Assembly (NCBI GenBank): GCA_000729835.1
Contig: JFHB01000039.1
Span: 124,001-188,000 of the forward strand
Length of the DNA stretch: 64,000 nt
Reading direction: 5' to 3'
Source of the DNA: Atkinsonella hypoxylon
Lineage: Eukaryota > Ascomycota > Sordariomycetes > Hypocreales > Clavicipitaceae
Part shown: in pieces, positions 1 to 10,380 of the stretch
Layout: every line of letters begins with the position of its first letter
Position numbering within the stretch: position 1 is the first letter of the stretch
Translations under genes and position numbers: made by a program
The notes under the pieces: model-generated
Databases searched by the model: none
Told to the model about the DNA's origin: nothing
What the model saw: only the letters and a program-made list of their open reading frames with translations

Positions 1-2327
1 TGAAGTGGTCAAAGAGGAGCTGGTGAATGGAGAGGGCGAGCTCGCTGAAGAACTTCTCGGCGTTGAGACCGTCGATGGCCTGGCTGGCTTCCTTGGCTGC
101 GCGGCTGAGGAACTTGCATATGTTGAGGCAGGTGGGTGTTTGGAGGAATTCAAGCTCGGCGCCGCGCGGGCGGAAATCTTGCTTCCGCTGGCCGGCGAGG
201 ACCTTGGTGATGTAGTTGGTGATGACGTCGATGGTGGTCTTCATCACGGCGTTCGTCTTCTTCTCGATGGCGTCAATGGCCATGTTTCGTTGCGCCTCCA
301 TGCTCTTCCGCACGGTCGTGTTGGACTCGGCTAGACGGATGAGCACGACGGCGATGAAACGGTCCATGATGGCGGATATGGTCGCTGCCCGCCGGACGGT
401 TGGCAGGAACGAGAGGTCAGGCTCTGTTTTGGAGCTCTCGACAATGGTTGCTTCGGTATGCGCGGCCGCAAGCGCGGTCTGGACGTAGAGCTCGCCCATG
501 TTGTTCAGCAGGAGCTGGAGCAGGGTGCTGACGTCTTTGGGCGTCTCCGCCTGCGATCCGAGTTCTAGCGTTCGCTGGACGCTCTCCGCCAGCCACTTGA
601 GCATGCGCTTGGCGTTGGCGACGCTGAGCTCGCCGTCTTCTTCCGATACCTCGATCTCGTTCTGGTTTTCTTTGTCCTTGATGCCTGCCACGCGCAACAT
701 CATCCGCTTCTGCGTCGGCGTGAGGTCTGATGAATCTAATCTTTCCAGGTAGACATCCTTGGCCGACGCCAAAAACTGTGTGCCCTGCTGAGCTAGGGAT
801 GCCATGAAGCCTTGTGGAGCCTTCTTCTTGCGTGAGTGGTAAATTGTGAATTTGAAGAGCAGAGAGCTGTACATCTCCTCGAGGCTCTTCTTCTCCCGCT
901 CAATGTACGAGCTTCCGACCAGGTATGGGATGAAGAGCTCGTCCATCTGCTGGTCGAGTGTCTGGGCGATTTGTCCCGAGCACGGGTCTGGATGCTCCGA
1001 AAGGCCATGTGTCTTCAGGTCCTCGACGAGCGAGCTTATATAGCTTCTAGACGAGTGCAACGATCGTAAAAACGCTAGAGCAGAGACAGTCTCTGCCTTG
1101 CCGAGGACTTTCTCAAGGCGCTGCTGGATGGATTGCTGAAACACACGCTGGATGAACTTGATGAGAACGGTCTCGTAGTAGGGAAACGCGCGCTTGATGA
1201 TGAAGGACTCATCTTGCATCACGATCCGAACCTCGTCGATAAGGGATTGCAGCCCGGGATCGACGCCGGGAGGGTCCGAATCAGGATCAGCCAGGATTTC
1301 CCATGTCTCGCCATCGGCAATTGCTTCGTCGTTCAGCTGGTCGCGATCGATGAAGAACTGATGTTGATTGACAAAGATGGCGATCACACTGGCACCACCG
1401 TTGAAGTCGTAGAGGACCTTGGAGCACTCCATCATGTCGTCGAAATTCTGCAGGCGATAACTGTTGTTGAATTGTTCCAGGAGATCTTGTTCGAGAGACT
1501 CGCAGAACTTCTCGAGAAGCTCCCGCGTGTTGTGCGATTTAAGAGAACCGTTTTGCCCTGTTGGATCAGAGCTGTTGGGCAAGCCGTTTGCATGGCCCCA
1601 TGAAGAAGGGTCAAGCTGCTGGCTCATTCTCATCAGCTGCCGGGCGATAACGGCGCATCGGATCTTGTTCTCGGCTCCGCCCTGAAGTCTGATATCTTCC
1701 AGAAACGACAGTACGCCGAATTCGCTCAGCTCTGTCCAGCATTGAATCAGGAACATGGCATCCTGAGCCCGCCGTCGCTTGCGATCCAGCTCCTCGAGTT
1801 TCTCTCCAATTTGCACAGCCACGTTGCCTCCACCGTACGTCCTGCTGCCATTCTCAACGGCATTGCCAGGGTTGTCTCGTCCCAGAGATCCGTCGAGCGC
1901 TTCGAAGGAGCTCATTGTCTGGTCGAGCTTCCGACCGAGTCTGTCCAACGTCTGATCATGCTGAATCTCGGCGCGGCGAACCTGGGACAGAAGCTCGAAT
2001 TCTTTTTCCTGCAGCTCGTCGCCGAGCAGGGCTAATTGCGACAACGCATCTAATACCCAGCAGTCAGCTTCTGTGGCGATGAAGAGGTGTGTACCGCCGA
2101 GTCGGTGGTCAGGGAAGCAGCGCTATACTTTCAAAGGTCCGAATCAGCGGCTTGGGATCGAAGGCGGCGGGTGCTGGTCCTGAACGGCGATTGACGGGCA
2201 CAGCGCTGTCGGCTAGGCTGTCGACAAAGTCACGGACGATGAAGTCCTTGCTGGAGAAGTGTTCCAAGGTGAAACTCGGTCCTTTTGGATAGAGGCTCTT
2301 GGGTGGCCCTGCACTGTTCCTCTCCAT
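1..2327 (-). CDS. SEC10: Exocyst complex subunit Sec10 (3' end off the left edge)
   Basis: Sec10 is a subunit of the octameric exocyst, which tethers secretory vesicles to the plasma membrane at sites of polarised growth. The N-terminus carries the fungal Sec10 signature FTLEHFSSKDFIVRDFVDSL, followed by FDPKPLIRTFE and then a heptad-like coiled-coil stretch (NALSQLALLGDELQEKEFEL...QVRRAE) that fits the CorEx coiled coil. The rest is an alpha-helical rod with no stops. I read two exons, 2327..2129 and 2049..1. The 79 nt intron (2128..2050) joins TFE to NALS in frame. About 749 codons are visible and the last clear residues are LLFDHF, so perhaps 70-100 C-terminal residues lie outside. The start ATG (2327..2325) sits just before the conserved block. 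It is divergent from NUS1. Confidence 0.93.
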
Positions 2328-3283
2328 GGTGCGAGAGCGGGATCACAAACTACGAGCTGGAGGCTACATGTGCGTAGCGGCTGATTGAGGCTCGTATCCT
2401 GTGTCGAAGTCGCTGGAGAAGATGCGCCAGCCCGGCTGGTGGGGGAGAAGCCGTGCTCTGGGTTGATTCTGTTGTCGCAATCGAGTCCGTCACATCGGGC
2501 ATGGGATGGGGTTGCTGTCGTGTCAAGCCACTTGAAACCCACTAAAGGTCTTCCGCTGCAGCCCAGCGCCATCTTCAAGCCGCAGATCCCTCCAACCCCC
2601 CCCCCACGCAGCCGTTGTTGTCTGTTCTACGGCGTAGTTACAGGGCACTGGCTTGGCTTGGCTTGGCTGTGCATGACATCGAGCATCGAACTGCGCCACA
2701 GCATGTCTACCAAGGTAGACATATATCCACTCGTAACATTGCACCGATTTCCAGATATTGCTGAGAATAAAGGGCTCTTTGAGAATCTCCCGTCTATTTT
2801 ACGCGCACTTGAGAAAATACATGTATTTTTCTTGGTGTTGAACCAATGCGCAAACTGCGATAAGCAGAAAAGGGAGCCTGCAGCGAGATGGGACCAGCTC
2901 GCGGGCGCCAAGCCACACATCTGCCCTCAAAGCACCAGACCTCAAAGCCTGCATAAGCCCATGCATGTACGGAATAGCGACGTAATAACTAATCTTCGCC
3001 CGAACCTAGCTTCGGACGCTGCCACGCCTCGGTCGCACCGCACCGTAAGCTGTCAACCTGTCCCAACCGCCAACCCAGACTATTCCCTCCTTCCAATTAC
3101 TTTCCTTGTATTTTTCTGCATGATCTTACAGCTTCCCGTCCACTGCCTCTGCCTGTTATCTTGCGGCGAAGCGCAACCTGTCTCGAGCTACGCCAGCGTC
3201 ATACATTTTGCATCGTCTGGCCTTCTTCTCAAGTTCGCATTCTATCGACATTCTCCAGCTCGCGACCAAGTGCAGCCTCTAGC
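2328..3283. promoter_or_regulatory. Divergent intergenic region SEC10 / NUS1
   Basis: This 956 bp stretch separates two divergently transcribed genes and must hold both promoters and 5' UTRs. It has pyrimidine-rich runs towards NUS1 (about 3060-3280), typical of fungal 5' regions, and a C-run near 2597. A 321-codon frame crosses it, but it has no recognisable motif and overlaps both gene starts, so I do not call it coding. No specific factor site is evident. Confidence 0.55.
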
Positions 3284-4415
3284 ATGCCTATCTCGTCCAA
3301 GGACCGCGCGGCATATCGCGCCGACGATCTGTCGAATCACAGGTTGCTGAGCTGGAAAGAGAGGGAGAGGATTCTGAAGGTAAAGCATACCTGTCTGGTG
3401 CTATCTTGAGGTACCGCCATCGTTCACACACATATTGCAGGCACATTTGCCCAATCCCAATGAGATCCCAACCGTTGCAGCTTCGAATAGTCAGTCCCAG
3501 CGACGATCCAGGCTTGGGGTGCGACGGTTTCTTAAGAATCAGCTTTTCGTCTTTGTCTTTGCCATCCTGCACGGCTTGTTTTCTCTGTACATCCGCATTC
3601 GTCAGACTATCCACATTGTCAGCTACCAAATATCTTCTGTCTTGTACTACCACCACGGCACGCCTGACTACATTCGCCGAGATGTGGTGGGACTGGGACG
3701 GAAGCCCAATCACCTCAGCGCCATCTTGAGAGCAGAGGAGAATCAGCGACCCAGGGCCGACCTCAACCGCCTTGTAGAGGAAACTGCCGAGCTGGCCGCC
3801 TGGTGCGCCAGCGCCGAGATTCCCATGCTCTCAATCTACGAAAAGACGGGTATGAAGCTTCGGTACCCGTTCGCACCTGTCAGGGGATGAGAAAGGATGG
3901 ATCAAGTCTAGAACAGGTCTAACACTTGACAAATAGGTGTCTTGAAGAAGCACATGCCACGAGTGTACGAGGCCGTCATGCAGAAGTTTACGTTTTATTT
4001 TGCTGGCCAACACCCCAGCCTTTCGCTCACATCGCCCCATAAAGACGCCTGCTCGTCGCCCACACTTGCTGCCAACAAGTACGGCCATCTCAAGCTTCAC
4101 CTCATCTCTGCTCAAGACGGCAGGGAGTCCATTGTCGATCTGACTAGAACCCTGGCGGAAATGTCGCAGAGAGGCAAGATCTCCCCGCGAGATATCTCCA
4201 TAGATCTGGTCGATGCAGAGCTGTCAGAGGGCATCATGCCCGAGCCGGACTTGCTCATTTTGTTTAGCCCCAACGTTGAATTGTCCGGGTATCCGCCATG
4301 GCAGATCCGCCTGACCGAGATTTTCTGCCTGCAGGACAACGAGGGCTTCGGATACCAGGTATTTTTGAAGGCGCTACGAAAGTTCTCCAAGGCTCAGATG
4401 CGCCATGGCAAATAA
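3284..4415 (+). CDS. NUS1: Dehydrodolichyl diphosphate synthase complex subunit Nus1 (NgBR family)
   Basis: Nus1 is the non-catalytic partner of the cis-prenyltransferase (Rer2/Srt1) at the ER membrane. Together they make the dolichol precursor for N-glycosylation and GPI anchors. Exons are 3284..3379, 3441..3849 and 3937..4415 (introns 61 and 87 nt), giving 327 aa in frame. A membrane segment (FLKNQLFVFVFAILHGLFSL) lies near residues 57-77. The C-terminal cis-prenyltransferase-like domain has the family block LILFSPNVELSGYPPWQIRL. The protein ends in MRHGK, giving an RxG motif at the extreme C-terminus, which in NgBR/Nus1 proteins is needed for complex activity. Catalytic Asp-type motifs of Rer2 are not apparent, as expected for this subunit. 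It is convergent with the AlkB gene, 170 bp away. Confidence 0.9.
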
Positions 4416-4585
4416 GGGGAGAGAACAAAGAGGGCATTCATATACCGTTCACTGATCTTGTTAGCAAAATGCATGTTTCGGTACACATAGACAGCCGTGT
4501 AGATTCTTTCGAAGCTTGGCACTGCTCCCATATACCACTTGACAGCCATAATAGATTATTTCTTACCCATCAAATGCAGTCTCGC

Positions 4586-5770
4586 TTAACTTTCCTTCTC
4601 TTGCACCGCCTTGTTCCACAGAACCATCTCCCGATTTTTCGCATCCCATCTGTACACAGGTCCGTTTCCAACATTGTAATTATAATAATTCTCCGTCCCG
4701 CCCTTGACCATGGCTCTTCTGAACGTAATGTTCATACGTCCACCATCCGCCTGGTTCCTGCCTGTGCGTTTCGGGATGGAATGGAGCCAGTTCGCTTGTG
4801 TTTTCCCTCTCATGAGTACCATGTCGCCACTGCCAAGTGGCAGCTTTAAAGGCTTGCTCTCCTTAACTGCTTGTTCTTTTTCCCCTGCAGCACCGCTACC
4901 AGCCGCCCCTTTCCCAGACGTGGGCTTATGCTTCATGAGAAAGTCTCGTGTTGCGCCAAGAGAAAAAGAGGCAATGGCCGGATCCTGGCCTAGAAACCTT
5001 TCATCATCACTATGAAAGGAGATGCTATCTGCCCCTGAAGCATAGTAATTGACAAGACAGAAGTTGAAGACGCACCCTGTCGCTGCTTCAGTGGACAGTC
5101 GTAGCTCATCTAGACATCTTGGCATGGGCCGCGGGGGGCATCTCTCGTACCGCTTGTCCTGGGCTTTCATGCTGGAAAGTTTATCTGTGACGACGCCGTT
5201 TTGGAAGCACGAGGTGTCGTCAAGGCCAAAGACAGTTGTCCACCTTATACAGACTTTAGTGGATATGGTACAAGTTGATGGGCGTGGAGAATTTGAGCAA
5301 CCATTGGCAGTGGGTGGGTATGGGCTCACCGTGGTGTCCTGATATGTGTCTGGATTCCTCCGCGGTTGATGTCGTATTCTACCCTATAAAATGGTAGTTC
5401 GGCACGCAAAAACTCGAACAGTTCCTTGGCCAGGTATGGCGGTATATACGGTTCAAAGTACAAGAGGTCCAAATCTGTCTGATCGTTGATCTGTCTACCT
5501 GGTCTTGCAGGTAGAGATAGCAGCTCTTTGCTCACTGAGGGTGACAGGTTCTTGATAGGGTGAGGGTATGCTGGATGTTGAGATGTGCCATGCTTCTTTT
5601 GTCGTCAGCTGCTGGACGAATCCCCGAGGGAAACCCCGACGACGGAGAGTTTAACCAGTCGCATTATGTACAGTAAGTTAACTTACATGGTTTTGGTCTT
5701 TGTTGAACCCTCCCGCTCGTGTTCGTTTTGGTGACGATGTGAAAAATGTGTCTAGGGTACGCTTCGACAT
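4586..5770 (-). CDS. AlkB-like 2-oxoglutarate/Fe(II) dioxygenase with PIP-like N-terminus
   Basis: This belongs to the AlkB family (ALKBH2/3-like), which oxidatively removes N-alkyl lesions from nucleic acid bases. I read three exons: 5770..5687, 5595..5330 and 5243..4586, giving 335 aa. Metal ligands are the HxD in SISFHSDDE and the distal His in NWLHSIPKR. The 2-oxoglutarate arginine motif is RMNITFR near the C-terminus, and YDINRGGIQTHIRTPRWTTVFG fits the nucleotide-recognition lid. The middle exon has no ATG: its first apparent start is a GTG at 5535. A separate first exon beginning MSKRTLDTFFTSSPKRTR joins it through a GTAAGT donor at 5686. The acceptor is either 5597/5596 (used here) or 5594/5593. 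KRTLDTFF resembles a PCNA-interacting box with Lys in place of Gln, and PKRTR could be a nuclear signal. This favours a nuclear DNA-repair role, which is inference. An insert rich in Gly/Ala/Lys (SGKGAAGSGAAGEKEQ) interrupts the catalytic domain. Confidence 0.87.
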
Positions 5771-6279
5771 GGCGACGATTGACTACCCTATGCTCGTGTG
5801 ATATGGCGTATGTCGTGAAACATAAAACGTAGATTGAGCGCTAGTATTTCTTGGTAAAGATTTTGAGGAAGTGATCATTTTGTGAAGGCATACAAGTGAT
5901 GTCAGGGAAATACCTGCTCCAGACGCCAGGCTACAGTGTAAGTGGTGACATCACGAAAGTCGCCGACCCATCATTGGACAGCCTTGTCAACCCATTGCTT
6001 CAGTGGGTCCTGCTACTTACTTGTACCCCTGGTACAACCTCCCAATTTTCCAATCTCGAGTTTAACTCAAAGGCTTGAAACATACTCTTCAGAGGAGCTT
6101 CCCCAGCCTGCTGCCTCACACCAAGCGCCTACTCGCTGACAATGGAGGTTAGTCACCAGAACTTACAACTATCTTCACCACCATTGCCAAAGAGTCATTC
6201 TATGTCCAGATTGCATCTCATTCAACTTCATGTCCAGAATCTCACGATGCAAATATAGAGCAAACGATCCGAGCTGGAA
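5771..6279. promoter_or_regulatory. Bidirectional promoter region AlkB-like / TRM5
   Basis: A 509 bp gap lies between the start codons of two divergent genes acting on nucleic acid methylation. It contains several short frames but no gene. Both promoters must lie here. I see no clear TATA box or named factor site. Confidence 0.5.
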
Positions 6280-7912
6280 ATGAATCTGTTCCGCGCCCCC
6301 GCTGCCGCCAGGGCTCTCAAAACCCTCGACAGGACGCTCTTCGCGAGGAGTCTTCCTACTAGTGCTGCGTGTATAAAAGAGAACAAGTTGATCTCCGAGT
6401 ATAGGAAGCAGTTGGTGAAGACAAAGGAAGTCTTGCTGCTGGATAAATTTGATCCTATCGCTGCGAATCCGGACGCTGCATTGGCGGCGCAGGGACGCAA
6501 GTGTCTTATTCTGAGGCCTGAAATAAAAGCATCAGGTTCGTTTCATCCTTTCCTGTGATGAAGAAGGTTGGAGAATTCATGACAGTGTGCCAGATGAGAA
6601 CTGATACTGACGAGTGTTTTGCTTGCGTTAACAGCTCCCGAGACTTGGAGTAATGAGTTGCGTGATGCGTCGCAGTCTGGGAATATTGAAGTTGTACCGT
6701 TCGAGTTGACGATTGGCTATGACATGTGGAGTTACCGTAAGCGCCGTGAATTGCATCTCCCTGTTGTAACTGGATTTTTCTTCTTCTCTGAACCAAGCCC
6801 TGTATATGCCATGCTAATGAAGGCTACGAGTAGTTGATGTAATGAGGTCTATACTTCCTGAAGATCTACACGGCGAGATACCTGTTGGCTTCAACACAGC
6901 CGGCCATGTTGGTATGTATTCTGGCGAGATTGATCGTGACCTTGGCCTTGCTAATGTGTAGTTATTCACAGCTCATCTGAACATAAGAGGCCAATATTTT
7001 CGTTATAAATACATTATTGCTCAAGTGATCCTTGACAAGAACCCTCAAATCCGCACAGTTATCAACAAAATTGATAATGTAGGCACTGAAAGTGAATACC
7101 GCACATTTTCCTACGAGGTACTCGCTGGGCCAGATGATTTGCTTGTGGAAGTCAGCGAGGCAGGGTGCGTGTTTAAATTTGACTACTCAAAGGTGTACTG
7201 GAATACGAAACTTGGAACAGAGCATCAGCGAATCTGCGCCATGTTCAAGCCAGGCGAGGTTGTTGCTGATGTCATGGCCGGCATTGGGCCCTTCGCTGTC
7301 CCGGCCGGTAAGAAAGGCGTATTTGTGTGGGCAAACGACAAGAATCCGGAGAGTTACAGGTACCTCAGCGAGATCATTAAGAGGAATAAGGTCACCGAGT
7401 TTGTTAAGCCTTTCAATGAGGACGGCCACGGCTTCATCAAACAGGCAGCTGATCTCGTCCTTGAAGCCTCTCAGCGAGGCGATTGTGCCATTATCAAGCC
7501 TGCCAAAGTCTCCCGAAGCGCACCTCCAGAGAAACGGCCTGAGCCAAGTCGCAGTCCGGTGCCGCCTACTGTCGCCCATTACGTGATGAATCTGCCAGCA
7601 TCGGCATTAGAGTTCCTCCACAACTTCAAAGGGCTATACCATGGACATGAAGAGCTTTTTTCGCCACACACTGAAACCAACCTGCCCCTCATCCATGCTC
7701 ACTGCTTCGCTGTTAAGGCGGACGATGCAACCCCCCTCGAAGACATATGCCAACGCATCTACAACGAGATCGGCATTCAGCTTAAGCCTGGAGATGCAGA
7801 GAAGGAAGGAGAAGTAGCCATCTACGAGGTTCGGGACGTAGCCCCCGCAAAGAGAATGTTTTGCGCAACCTTTCGCTTACCCCGCGAGGTGGCTTTCGCA
7901 CCCCGTGCTTGA
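6280..7912 (+). CDS. TRM5: tRNA (guanine37-N1)-methyltransferase Trm5
   Basis: Trm5 methylates N1 of G37 next to the anticodon, using S-adenosylmethionine, and prevents +1 frameshifting. In fungi the enzyme acts in both cytosol/nucleus and mitochondria. Exons are 6280..6535, 6635..6736, 6834..6911 and 6972..7912, giving 458 aa with all junctions in frame. Family landmarks are GHVAHLNIRGQYFRYKY, then motif I ADVMAGIGPFAVPAGKKG for SAM, NDKNPESYRYL, and the NLP motif in VMNLPASALEFL. The N-terminus (MNLFRAPAAARALKTLDRTL) is basic and Ala/Leu-rich, compatible with a mitochondrial presequence for an alternative product. The third acceptor (after TAG at 6833) was chosen because it alone restores the frame and the WSYLDVMRSILPE stretch. 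Confidence 0.93.
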
Positions 7913-10350
7913 GCGGTCCAGCATCAGAAGCGTCCGTGATTGAGAGACCAGCCATGTACGAGAATTCTCTTACTCTGGCTGTCTGACGTCCCAGCTACGC
8001 CAAGACGTCTCAGACCGCACATACACTACGAAATCACGCATGATGGGTATGGTCAATATTCCGCGTCTGTAAAGGTTTATGCCATGGAAAGTTGTAGTCA
8101 CGTACGGAGTTCCTCGTCTTCGAAGTCAGGACGGTGGTGAGTGAAACAGACACTGGATTATGTTGTTCCTGCCAATCATCATCTGAAAGACACAAGAGCG
8201 GATGCATGAACAGAGAAGAAGAAAGGGCATAGGCAATCCAGGCTTTGACTTGGCGACAAGGTCGTGCACTCGCTCTGTAGTCATTTCTGAATTGGCCACA
8301 GTCCGGCGTGCCTCGACGGGGTTGACCGGAAGTGGCATGCGGGAAAGGTGAAGTCTTGCGAGATCTATGCATTATGGCGAGACAATGACGACCATATAAT
8401 GCAACGGCAACGGCCTGACAAAAGCCCTCTTTAACTGGAAAGGAAGATGAAGCTATTTGTAAGCATGCTGCCCGGTAATATCAGGCCACTGGAGATAAAT
8501 ACTCGACAGATGAGCAGATATGTATTCGATTCCTGTCCTGTTCCTGCTGAGGATGTTATGCTACAAGCACCCTTGCGTCCCAAGGAGGAAGGGAAGTGAG
8601 AAACCAGAGCCATGCAAGGCCGTACGAGAGTGGGCAACATGCCATTTAGTGTGGTAAGCCGCAAGATTAGCAGTACACTAGGTACAACCTTGCCGCAACA
8701 GAGATGCAGAGAGACCTAAGTCCGGAGTACGAAACCTGATATATCCGTAGAGTAGCCTATACTAGCCTGTCCAATCAATGTCGTCGAGGTTCCGTTTCGC
8801 TAGTTCTGCATGCATGCGGGCACACTTGGCGATATCGCTGTTACACCGTCCCCCTTCCATCAAGAAACGGTTCAGACTAACTATTCCGCACCTTTTGTTG
8901 CCGCTCAACCATCCTCAGCCGTCAAGAAGGCTGAGACAGGAAACCGGCAACCGAGCCCAGGGGCCTTATCGAATAAAGCCCTAGCGTGGTAGCTCAGTAG
9001 TAGCATCGATTCGACGACACTCACAGGCGCGAAACTCGCCATGCTTGATGGACACGGTAACTGCTCGATTGTTGTTTCCTGACTTGCGTTCCTTCATAAG
9101 ATGCCCATACGGCGCTCTTTCAGCACCGGGCGTCCCAGAAACCAACCGGTCCTTTTGCCTCGGGACAGACGTGGCCTGCTTAGACGAGACGCACGGCGCG
9201 TCGCACATGGCGTCGAACTGCTTGTCCCACCATTATGCCTTGAATGCACGTTAGCGCGGCCAAAGCCCAGTGGACCTGCACGGATCATCGTCGAAACCTG
9301 TACTGCGTACGGAGAAGGGGCATCCCGTCCAGGTCCTGACGGCAAGAGACGAAACGGGCTTGCTTGATGCCAGCGACGCCTCCGCCGGGGCCAGGGAAAA
9401 TTTCGGAATCGAATCCCGAACAAGAGGCCGCGGACTGAAAAATCCAAAAAAAAAAAAATCCAAAAAATCAAAAAAAATCGACGTATGCATCATCGAATCT
9501 GCGTCGCACACTTCAACTGTGAAGCTTGGTCGTCTTCAGAGGGACAGAGACGGCCCGGGTGAGGGTGAGACCGATGCAGATGCGCGGAATCCAGCAAGTC
9601 GACGGAAGACAGGAGCCATCTTGCTGGCTATCCATAAGCCAGTTCTATGTAGCGAAGAGCAACTATGTAATCTGAAGCCATTGTATTGTCCGAGTTGCGC
9701 CGTTGCAAAGCCTTCAGAAAGCCATCTCAGTATTCTCTAGTTCTGGAAGTGGCTGCGTTGGATTTGCAACGAACCGAGCTGTATTTTGATTTTTTTTTTT
9801 TAATTGACACTCTTAAAAAGAAATAGTTATGACAGACGGGTAATTATCGCAGCTCGGATCTACGGAGTAGCCTATCCGAGTTGCCCGAAATGGGGGCATA
9901 GTCCGGGACCCCTTTACCGAACCTTGCACGATGACCGGATCATCCTTATAAGGATAGTCAAGTCAATCCAGGAACGAAGAAATCGACTGTGCAGCCAAAA
10001 AAAAAAAATCAAAAAAAATCAAAAACATCAAAAAAATAAAATAAAGCCTTCACTCAAGATGAAGGCCCATTTTCCCTGCATTGAAAGAACTTGTTCGGTC
10101 CAGAAACAGAAATAGTCCTTGCCGCCTCGGATCTAGAGGGAGCGGGTGTTGCTAGTGTAGGAATGAAGAGCTGCCGAGCGACCGAGTTGCGTGATTCGTG
10201 CAGCGTCACATCTGGCGCGTTGTCAGACGACGGGTCGTCCAACCCCACGCTTACGGGCATTGATTGGCCAGGGCGCAAAAAGGCCTAGTCCGTTGGTATG
10301 CACAGAACTTGATTAGTGCCATGCGGTTGCGGAAGCAGAACAGACAGGCA

Positions 10351-10380
10351 GGATTGTGGATTGTGGATTGTGGATTGTGG
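10351..10380. repeat. 7-bp tandem repeat, GGATTGT x4
   Basis: Four perfect consecutive copies of GGATTGT are followed by GG. The repeat is short and in gene-free DNA, and no function is visible. Confidence 0.9.

Noticed and set aside
2385..3350. 321-codon + frame between SEC10 and NUS1
   Set aside because: It spans the divergent promoter and overlaps the NUS1 start in another frame. It has no domain and an odd composition rich in Ser, Pro and Cys.
5326..5535. GTG start for the AlkB-like protein
   Set aside because: Eukaryotic genes rarely use GTG, and a consensus upstream exon with ATG and correct phase exists at 5770..5687.
8980..9040. tRNA-like D-arm word (GTGGTAGCTCAGTAGTAG)
   Set aside because: It resembles an A box, but no B box (GGTTCGANNCC), no acceptor-stem pairing and no anticodon stem follow.
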